From Schistocerca nitens (Eukaryota > Arthropoda > Insecta > Orthoptera > Acrididae), in the NCBI RefSeq assembly GCF_023898315.1, contig NC_064618.1, forward strand, positions 248,099,076-248,163,075: 64,000 nt of DNA, in the 5' to 3' direction. Within the stretch, counting starts at the first letter, position 1. Every line of letters begins with the position of its first letter. Under the pieces are notes generated by a model, which saw nothing but the letters and a program-made list of their open reading frames with translations, had not been told where the DNA came from and did no database searches. The position numbers and the translations under genes are program-made. Below are positions 56,573-64,000 of this stretch, in pieces.

Positions 56573-58699
56573 TTAGCGGAGATTGAGGCCTGGTGGGTAA
56601 CGGGAAGAGAGGATATATTGAAGAGCAAGTTCCCATCTCCGGAGTTCGGATAGGTTGGTGTTGGTGGGAAGTATCCAGATAACCCGGACGGTGTAACACT
56701 GTGCCAAGATGTGCTGGCCGTGCACCAAGGCATGTTTAGCCACAGGGTGATCCTCATTACCAACAAACAATGTCTGCCTGTGTCCATTCATGCGAATGGA
56801 CAGTTTGTTGCTGGTCATTCCCACATAGAATGCATCACAGTGTAGGCAGGTCAGTTGGTAAATCACGTGGGTGCTTTCACACGTGGCTCTGCCTTTGATC
56901 GTGTACACCTTCCGGGTTACAGGACTGGAGTAGGTGGTGGTGGGAGGGTGCATGGGACAGGTTTTACACCGGGGGCGGTTACAAGGATAGGAGCCAGAGG
57001 GTAGGGAAGGTGGTTTGGGGATTTCATAGGGATGAACTAACAGGTTATGAAGGTTAGGTGGACGGCGGAAAGACACTCTTGGTGGAGTGGGGAGGATTTC
57101 ATGAAGGATGGATCTCATTTCAGGGCAGGATTTGAGGAAGTCGTATCCCTGCTGGAGAGCCACATTCAGAGTCTGGTCCAGTCCTGGAAAGTATCCTGTC
57201 ACAAGTGGGGCACTTTTGTGGTTCTTCTGTGGGAGGTTCTGGGTTTGAGGGGATGAGGAAGTGGCTCTGGTTATTTGCTTCTGTACCAGGTTGGGAGGGT
57301 AGTTGCGGGATGCGAAAGCTGTTGTCAGGTTGTTGGTGTAATGGTTCAGGGATTCCGGACTGGAGCAGATTCGTTTGCAATGAAGACCTAGGCTGTAGGG
57401 AAGGGACCGTTTGATGTGGAATGGGTGGCAGCTGTCATAATGCTGGTACTGTTGCTTGTTGGTGGGTTTGATGTGGACGGACGTGTGAAGCTGGCCATTG
57501 GACAGATGGAGGTCAACGTCAAGGAAAGTGGCGTGGGATTTGGAGTAGGACCAGGTGAATCTGATGGAACCAAAGGAGTTGAGGTTGGAGAGGAAATTCT
57601 GGAGTTCTTCTTCACTGTGAGTCCAGATCATGAAGATGTCATCAATAAACCTGTACCAAACTTTGGGTTGGCAGGCCTGGGTAACCAAGAAGGCTTCCTC
57701 TAGGCGACCCATGAATAGGTTGGCATATGAGGGGGCCATCCTGGTACCCATGGCTGTTCCCTTTAATTGTTGGTATGTCTGGCCTTCAAAAGTGAAGAAG
57801 TTGTGGGTCAGGATGAAGCTGGCTAAGGTAATGAGGAAAGAAGTTTTAGGTAGGGTGGCAGGTGATCGGCGTGAAAGGAAATGCTCCATTGCAGCGAGGC
57901 CCTGGACGTGCGGAATATTTGCGTACAAGGAAGTGGCATCAATGGTTACAAGGATGGTTTCCGGGGGTAACAGATTGGGTAAGGATTCCAGGCGTTCGAG
58001 AAAGTGGTTGGTGTCTTTGATGAAGGATGGGAGACTGCATGTAATGGGTTGAAGGTGTTGATCTACATAGGCAGAGATACGTACTGTGGGGGCTTGGTAT
58101 CCAGCTACAATTGGGCGGCCGGGATGATTGGGTTTGTGAATTTTAGAAAGAAGGTAGAAGGTAGGGGTGCGGGGTGTCGGTGGGGTCAGGAGGTTGATGG
58201 AGTCAGGCGAAAGGTTTTGCAGGGGGTCTAAGCTTCTGAGGATTCCTTGAAGCTCTGCCTGGACATCGGGAATGGGATTACCTTGGCAAACTTTGTATGT
58301 GGTGTCGTCTGAAAGCTGACGCAGTCCCTCAGCCACATACTCCCGACGATCAAGTACCACGGCCGTGGAACCCTTGTCCGCCGGAAGAATGACGATGGAT
58401 CGGTCAGCCTTCAGATCACGGATAGCCTGGGCTTCAGCAGTGGTGATGTTGGGAGTAGGATTAAGGTTTTTTAAGAAGGATTGAGATGCAAGGCTGGAAG
58501 TCAGAAATTCCTGGAAGGTTTGGAGAGGATGATTTTGAGGAAGAGGATGTGGGTCCTGCTGCAACGGAGGATGGAACTGTTCCAGGCAGGGTTCAATTTG
58601 GATAGTGTCCTGGGGAGTTGGATCATTGGGAGTAGGATTAGGATCATTTTTCTTCGTGGCAAAGTGATATTTCCAGCAGAGAGTACGAGAGTAGGACAA
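56573..58699 (-). CDS. Penelope reverse transcriptase with C-terminal endonuclease domain (708 aa)
   Basis: Uninterrupted 708-codon frame. It would reverse-transcribe the element's RNA at a nicked target. Visible order: a proline-rich N-terminus (20-60); the PADKGSTAVV block (106-115); KIHKPNHPGRPIVAG (186-200); motif A with Asp253 in VTIDATSLYANIP; GTAMGTRMAPSYANLFM (314-330); catalytic RFIDDIFMIW with Asp353 and Asp354; and a TFLDVDLHL strand. C-terminal part: a Cys-rich PCNRPRCKTCPMH (572-584), then a degenerate GIY-YIG core, HVIYQL (611-616) and AFYVGM (623-628), and the HPVAKHALVHG block. The first Met at 58699 lies beside the inverted 5' arm, so the natural N-terminus may be missing. 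RT identity is firm; nuclease activity is inferred. Confidence 0.93.
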   Translation of the reverse strand: MSYSRTLCWKYHFATKKNDPNPTPNDPTPQDTIQIEPCLEQFHPPLQQDPHPLPQNHPLQTFQEFLTSSLASQSFLKNLNPTPNITTAEAQAIRDLKADRSIVILPADKGSTAVVLDRREYVAEGLRQLSDDTTYKVCQGNPIPDVQAELQGILRSLDPLQNLSPDSINLLTPPTPRTPTFYLLSKIHKPNHPGRPIVAGYQAPTVRISAYVDQHLQPITCSLPSFIKDTNHFLERLESLPNLLPPETILVTIDATSLYANIPHVQGLAAMEHFLSRRSPATLPKTSFLITLASFILTHNFFTFEGQTYQQLKGTAMGTRMAPSYANLFMGRLEEAFLVTQACQPKVWYRFIDDIFMIWTHSEEELQNFLSNLNSFGSIRFTWSYSKSHATFLDVDLHLSNGQLHTSVHIKPTNKQQYQHYDSCHPFHIKRSLPYSLGLHCKRICSSPESLNHYTNNLTTAFASRNYPPNLVQKQITRATSSSPQTQNLPQKNHKSAPLVTGYFPGLDQTLNVALQQGYDFLKSCPEMRSILHEILPTPPRVSFRRPPNLHNLLVHPYEIPKPPSLPSGSYPCNRPRCKTCPMHPPTTTYSSPVTRKVYTIKGRATCESTHVIYQLTCLHCDAFYVGMTSNKLSIRMNGHRQTLFVGNEDHPVAKHALVHGQHILAQCYTVRVIWILPTNTNLSELRRWELALQYILSSRYPPGLNLR

Positions 58700-58724
58700 T
58701 AAATCTTTGACGAGGGCTGTTTGG

Positions 58725-59374
58725 TTGAATGGACACAGGCAGACAGTGTTTGTTGGTAATGAGGATCACCCTGTGGCTAAACATGCCTTGGTGCACGGCC
58801 AGCACATCTTGGCACAGTGTTACACCGTCCGGGTTATCTGGATACTTCCCACCAACACCAACCTATCCGAACTCCGGAGATGGGAACTTGCTCTTCAATA
58901 TATCCTCTCGTCCCGTTACCCACCAGGCCTCAATCTCCGCTAATTTCAAGTTGCCGCCACTCATACCTCACCTGTCATACTACAACATCTTTGCCTCTGC
59001 ACTTCCGCCTCGACTGACATCTCTGCCCAACCTCTTTGTCTTTAAATATGTCTGCTTGTGTCTGTATATGTTTGGATGGATATGTGTGTGTGCGAGTGTA
59101 TACCCGTCCTTATTTCCCCCTAAGGTAAGTCTTTCCGCTCCCAGGATTGGAATGACTCCTTACCCTCTCCCTTAAAACCCACATCCTTTCGTCTTTCCCT
59201 CTCCTTCCCTCTTTCCTGATGAGGCAACAGTTTGTTGCGAAAGCTTGAATTTTGTGTGTATGTTTGTGTTTGTTTGTGTGTCTATCGACCTGCCAGCGCT
59301 TTCGTTTGGTAAGTCACATCATCTTTGTTTTTAGATATATTTTTCCCACGTGGAATGTTTCCCTCTACTATATT
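58725..59374 (+). repeat. Inverted 5' copy of the PLE 3' end
   Basis: Plus-strand repeat of the final PLE codons (GHRQTVFVGNEDHPVAKHAL through to LNLR, 58730-58943) and its 3' region to cccacgtggaatgtttccct. It is the inverse of 56790-55980, without the SINE. Small differences only. Confidence 0.9.
59216..59242 (+). ncRNA. Hammerhead-like core in the inverted 5' arm
   Basis: CTGATGA (59216-59222), GCAAC/GTTGC stem, GAAA (59239-59242), identical to the core in the 3' region. Confidence 0.35.
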
Positions 59375-59388
59375 CAAATATTGTGTTC
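59375..59388. repeat. Right 14-bp target-site duplication of the PLE
   Basis: caaatattgtgttc, identical to 55966-55979. Confidence 0.92.
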
Positions 59389-59639
59389 TGTTTATGCACC
59401 ATACCAGACCATCATATTCTGAAGAAAATATTGGCTAAAAATAAAATATTAGATTTTTTATTTACAATTGACTTTATTATCACTAAATAGTTTTGCAATT
59501 TTCTCTCTCCAGTTTTGTCTATTTAGATCTGATGCTTTACAGGACATTACATCAAGATAACCGAGCTCAAAGGCTGCAGGCAATATTTGCAGGTGCATCA
59601 AGTACTTTGGTCCAAGTGCCCTGTGGAACTTAATTTTTG

Positions 59640-60114
59640 CATTAAGCTTTACATTCTGTTATGATGTAATCATTCTATGGTTTTCAAATAAGCAGAAAGT
59701 ATATTTTAAAACTAATTTATTATAACATAGAATATTTTCTACAAATGGTAACAAAAGAATGGTACAAATAACTGGTTAGCGGCTAATACTATTAATGCAG
59801 AGCTATGTCAGTAGCAATTGTTTATGGTAATTAATTGTGAATACATTATTGTTATAGTTCTATGATTCATGTGACCTGTGGCTTTTATTGCATTAAACCT
59901 TCAATTCTGTTAAAAAGCAATCATTGTGTACTTTTGAATATGAAGACAAGATATTTTGCAAATAGTTTACTACAACTCAGATTTTTTTCTAAAAATGGCA
60001 AACAAAAGAGTGCCACAAGTAACTCTCTAATACTGCTACTGTGAAGTTCTTCCAGTAGCAATAGTTTACTATGGTAATTCATTATGAATACATTATTGTT
60101 ATTGTTATTAAACA
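59640..60114. repeat. Diverged direct duplication, period ~250 bp
   Basis: 59640-59856 and 59891-60114 align along their length: cattaagctttacattctgt against cattaaaccttcaattctgt, a block containing tctacaaatggtaacaaaag against tctaaaaatggcaaacaaaa, and ggtaatt..tgtgaatacattattgtta against a near copy. Non-coding; origin unknown. Confidence 0.75.
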
Positions 60115-60955
60115 GTATCATGGAAACTCTCATAAGTCTGCTTCTTCAACAAAACTGGTTTTATTCAACATCAGTTAAATACAAATACATCACAGAAAAT
60201 AGTAGATCCTGATTTGTATTGAACTAAACAGAGCCAGACATTTCTAAAGGTCTTGGCAATTAAAGTTCTCTGGAGATTTACTGAATACAACAAACATTAG
60301 TCCTGGAGAACACTGCAACTTTGCCGGGCTGGGAAGTACTGTGATATCAACCAGTCTCTCAGTGCACACACACACACACCATCAGTGCACTCACAGTAAA
60401 TACAAAATGTGCTTGAACTACAAATGCAGACAGTAGCATATCAGAAAAGTACACATATCCATGTGAAAGCCAAACATTGATGACCAGGAATAACAGAGCA
60501 CAAATCCATGTCCAGGAATTAGCTGAGTATCACAAGGTTGTTGTAAATAAGTCCACTGGAGGGCAGGTAATATACATTGGTGAGCTGAGGCAAATGAGGC
60601 TGAGACAGTCTGTGCCAGTCCTTAAATTAGTGCTGTTGTTTACCCACATGATGTGGCACTAGTGATGTATCACTCAGTGCCACACCTATTGACCTTACCA
60701 GATGTATGTGTAATTATATTGATCGATCAATCAATAAATCTGGTGTTATTACAAGAGAGACTACTCTGAAGAGTTCTTGCATTATTAATATTTTTCCTTC
60801 ACATACCTCGTTGAAGTGAGAACTGCTGCCACAGAGTTTCTAGATTGCTGCCAGTTTTTGTCATACTGGTCACCAGAAGTGAGCCTCTGTGATTTCTAGC
60901 CAAACATTGTTTCACCTATCATATGAAATTAATTGTTCACTGACATAATTGAGGT
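60115..60955. other. No gene recognised
   Basis: AT-rich sequence without a recognised feature, apart from a short CA repeat near 60366. Confidence 0.5.
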
Positions 60956-62262
60956 TTATATGTCATGTTGTGTAGTGTAGAGATATGTAAGGCTATCATA
61001 GACATCGAACTGTATATTCATAGCAAATGTTATAATAGCGCAAAAAATTGGCACCTGGAATGGATTCTGTAACATCAGCAAACACAAAAGACCATTGTAA
61101 TGCTTTTTGAAGCCTAGAGTCAGTACCACAGTTTCCACACCAAATGTAGGAATTTTGAAGTTTTTAGCAGTTGTAAGCCAAGAGTTAGCTGAAGTGAGTC
61201 TGGTATGACCTGAGTCGATGAAGTAAGTGCATGAAATGCAAGTATCAGTGATGTACGGTTGGCATGGTTCGTAGGAAATTCCTGGACTGTAGTATCGAGC
61301 TGATATTTCATTTAGTCTTATGTTACCAATGCTGGGTGTAATGACTGATATCTTGGCTGATTTGGCACTGCTGATTGTGGCCAACATTGAAAGTATTGGT
61401 AATTTATGATGAGTATTTTTCCATCTATAGGCAAACAGGAGATTCTTCTCAGAAAAACTAGTCACACATAAACCCAGTTGCTGTTGTCATTTGGGTAACT
61501 GTAAGATGAGGTGTACATCTTTGTTTGCTGTCTGAAATGTAAATGGTACCAACACCACATCTACTGCCATTTGTTGATACTTCTGCGTGCTGCCCAATGG
61601 CCACTGCCCTTTGGCTTGTGTCAGTCAACATTGTGGAATGTGTTTCCTTGCTTTGTCCCTGGAGAGTGCCCAAGTCTTGCTGGAGAATGTGGATTTGCTG
61701 CCCTCTAGTAGCACTGGTTGAAAATATCACTGCAACGCTATAACCTATTGAGGTACCACACCCACATTGTCATTTTGCATGTGCTGTTCATTTGATTAGC
61801 CAAATTCTTCTAAGAAGACTGTCCTCACTGTTGTTTGAAATCACAGAACTTTTAATGGTGAAAGGGAGTTGACTGAAACACATTTAACATGGGAATGTTT
61901 CTGAAATGTAAGTGTCTGTATTTAACATTCACAGGTGATGACCACTGACAATGATTTGTCACCAAAGACTTTATTACTTAAGACTTGTATCCATTGGTCC
62001 CTTGATTTGCATGCATACACGGCGAAGCGCGTGGCCTTGAGCTGCTGATATCTGCAGACAGTGGGAGTGACATGAATAACATTTGACAATAATAGGATAC
62101 TCTGAGCATCCAATGCGCCAATGGTAAGTATAAATGGTATATTGTTGTCACACACATCATAAGAAGGAAACAAAACTTCCTGCATTTTGAACCACAGGTT
62201 GGTTGTTCTGGCAACTGCAGCAGAATCATGATGTTACAGTACAGATGATGCAATGCAGCCAA
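60956..62262 (-). mobile_element. Gypsy-type LTR retrotransposon remnant (gag and protease)
   Basis: Minus strand, in order: a gag segment at about 62220-61922 (LWFKMQEVLFPSYDVCDNN, LSNVIHVTPTVCRYQQLKAT, SLSVVITCEC), matching the capsid-like gag region of insect Gypsy elements; a linker with a decayed Cys-rich stretch near 61530; then a retropepsin-like part at about 61260-60960 (FIDSGHTRL in place of the usual D-T/S-G site, IPTFGVETVVLTLGFKKHY). No LTRs and no RT seen, and frames are broken. Not an intact virus-like gene set. Confidence 0.6.
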
Positions 62263-62977
62263 CAGAGGAAATATTCAGGGGCTGCAGTAAGCATGGTGTT
62301 TTTGGTAAATGTCCATCAGCTGCATGGATAGGAGAGTGAAGATTGGCAGTCAATTCATTCACTGGTTGTTCCAGTAAAATAGGCCCATTGTAATTGGTGC
62401 TGTAGATTCACACTTGATGATTTTCTCATATCCATAGCTCCTGTGGGGGTCACAATTTTTGGCAACAATATTCAGAATAAAAACAAAATTTATGTGATGT
62501 AGAGGAAAGATTGCAATTATTATTGATCCCTGAATCGAAGATACCATACACTACTGTTGTCCCATGCTTGTCTTTAGTTACTGATTGAGTGTGGCACTAC
62601 AAAGTTTTGTTCCACTGAATCTGTTCACCAAGAAACATGATGTGTCAAAATTATTATGCCACTGATTAGAAATAAATTAAAAAATTTATCAAAGTATACT
62701 ACTCCCCTCAGATATAAAGAAAACCATGTATACACTCAAGAAACTGCGAAGACGAGTACTTGAAACAAATTAGATGCTAAAATACTTGTACATACAATGA
62801 TGCTTTTCTTCAAGCTAATCAAATAAACAAAATATTCTGCTGTAAATATGTAGGAAAGTTCTGGCAGAATGTAAATATTTAGCAGTAAAGAGTAAAGTAG
62901 ACCACTTAATGAATGACAGAGGCATTGGGTCATCAAAGGTACAAACAAGAAAGAATTTACCAGACACATGCACGCAT
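62263..62977. other. No gene recognised
   Basis: AT-rich spacer. It may be further decayed sequence of the LTR element, but nothing can be assigned. Confidence 0.45.
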
Positions 62978-63126
62978 CCCCCCCCCCCCCCCCCCCCTTG
63001 CCCCAGACACACAAACACACACAAACACACACACAACACACACCTGGTATGTCCTGCCGGTACAGCGGTACAGTGTACATGTTCAAGTGTGTGTGTGTGC
63101 GGGGGGGGGGGGGGGGGGGGGGGGGG
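62978..63126. repeat. Poly-C and poly-G in inverted arrangement with CA/GT repeats
   Basis: C20 at 62978-62997, then CA-rich repeats to about 63042, a short unique centre, a GT repeat at 63086-63099 and G26 at 63101-63126. The halves can pair as a long G:C and CA:TG hairpin. Confidence 0.9.
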
Positions 63127-63649
63127 AGTGCACATCTACAGCAAATGCTAGATAAGTTTTTTCTTTTTTGTCCCTTTTGTTTGTGACTCTCAATGACTCT
63201 GCACCTCTACTGTTCAGTGAGTGGTCTCCTTTACTCTTAAATGTAAATAAATATTCCACCATCTCATGCTTACTCACCATATCTACTTCATTCCACCATT
63301 CTTCATTTTCTTTTTTATCTCTCAGTCTTGGGGGAATGAACCAAAAACACACATTGGTACATTCAAATTCAGGTATAACAAGCCTATACCCTTTTCTCTT
63401 TGAAATTTCTTTTTTGAAATACCTGTGGATTAAGAAATAAAATTGTTTTGTATTTAGAAAATACAAAGATGTATTTTTATACATAAATTTTAGAATTAAG
63501 TACCAAATCACCTTATTAGTAACACAGAAACAGGTAAATTGTGTCCCTTCACAAATAGCTGATACAGATTTGAAAGGAACAGTGCGTTATTATTTTTATG
63601 AATGAGAGGTAAGAAGCAGGATGTTGTTTATTGTAACAAAATTGTGGCA
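63127..63649. other. No gene recognised
   Basis: AT-rich sequence with open frames lacking similarity. Confidence 0.5.
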
Positions 63650-64000
63650 CATGGTTGGTTGGTTGGTTGCTTGGTTGGAAGATGGGGGAAATAAGAGTAA
63701 AAGAGCAGGTAGAATGAGGACCAGGCTGGATCACCAATTCAAGACAGCTGCAGCCCGGTCTCGGCAGAAGCGGTGACAGACTATTCTGCCAACCCTCAAT
63801 GGGCCAATAAGGTTAAGCTGCCCTCCCTTAAAGAGAGTGCTAAAAGTCTGCTTCATGAATAAAATGTAAAACTAAGCTGCTGGGCCACTGTCTCCTAGCA
63901 TCAGAGGTAGCATGTCAGGGAGATTAAGAGTCCGCCAAAGGGTAACTAGGTTGTGACAGTCCAGCAAAATGTGGACCACCATCAAATGGGCTCCACAATG
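63650..64000 (-). mobile_element. LINE 3' end, continues past the window
   Basis: Minus strand from the window edge: HCGAHLMVVHILLDCHNL, a His/Cys arrangement like the C-terminal zinc-binding segment of R1/I-type LINE polyproteins, then LNLPDMLPLMLGDSGPAA and LFKGGQLNLIGPLRVGRIV, with one stop in the middle. Only the extreme C-terminus and 3' region lie in this window; the clade is inferred. Confidence 0.45.

Larger units (their letters stand above)
55980..59374 (-). mobile_element. Penelope-like element with inverted terminal copies and 14-bp target duplication
   Basis: Bounded by the 14-bp duplication caaatattgtgttc at 55966-55979 and 59375-59388. Sense strand is minus. From 5' to 3': an inverted copy of the element's own 3' region (59374 to about 58725, which includes a plus-strand duplicate of the last 70 or so codons at 58730-58943), the RT/endonuclease frame (58699-56573), and the 3' region (56572-55980), interrupted by a SINE. 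The arms are nearly identical where they overlap and the coding frame is unbroken, so insertion was recent. A 5' inverted partial copy is a known Penelope arrangement. Confidence 0.93.

Noticed and set aside
57047-58702. Plus-strand open frames opposite the Penelope protein
   Set aside because: Antisense shadows of the 708-codon minus-strand frame.
62736-63186. Open frames rich in Pro, Gly, His and Cys
   Set aside because: Produced by poly-C, poly-G and CA/GT repeats. No conserved protein.

Overview
The window is insect nuclear DNA, most likely from an orthopteran with a very large genome. A grasshopper or locust of the Schistocerca type is my inference, based on the tRNA-derived SINEs, long introns, dense mobile DNA and low gene density. 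There are no bacterial-type operons. One host gene is recognisable: a class-5 semaphorin (insect Sema5c / vertebrate SEMA5A-5B type) on the + strand. Twelve coding exons lie between 14763 and 29685. Together they encode about 1013 residues: most of the sema propeller, a PSI module, a run of thrombospondin type-1 repeats, one membrane span and a short serine-rich tail. All junctions are GT/AG and the reading frame stays open through every splice. The first exon or exons (start codon, signal peptide, first part of the sema domain) were not found in the 14.7 kb upstream.

The rest is almost all mobile DNA. 1-14.7 kb, upstream of the first exon found: LINE and Tc1/mariner remnants, a complete-length but broken mariner nested in another transposase, several tRNA-like SINEs with visible target-site duplications, a foldback SINE dimer, a fragment of a Penelope-like element (PLE), and a PLE-type hairpin inside a (TA)n tract about 200 bp before the first recognised exon. 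14.7-32 kb: the semaphorin gene; its introns carry a LINE tail, a decayed SINE dimer, a ~430-bp hairpin and a Tc1/mariner-type transposase remnant. 33.8-35.8 kb: a Tc1-like element split by a Tigger/pogo-like element. 36-39.3 kb: a PLE GIY-YIG endonuclease fragment, then a 2.1-kb foldback of unknown type, then a LINE tail. 40.6-55 kb: LINEs, a PLE nested inside a LINE, further PLE fragments and another transposase. 55.98-59.37 kb: a PLE copy with a 14-bp target-site duplication, an uninterrupted 708-codon reverse transcriptase/endonuclease frame and an inverted copy of its own 3' end. 60-64 kb: a diverged tandem duplication, gag-protease remnants of a Gypsy-type element, a poly-C/poly-G inverted repeat, and a LINE 3' end running off the window.

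The most notable signals are the number and structural variety of Penelope-like copies, the hammerhead-ribozyme-like cores that recur in their terminal regions (CTGATGA, a short stem-loop, GAAA), and the 2.1-kb palindromic repeat that has no recognisable gene.
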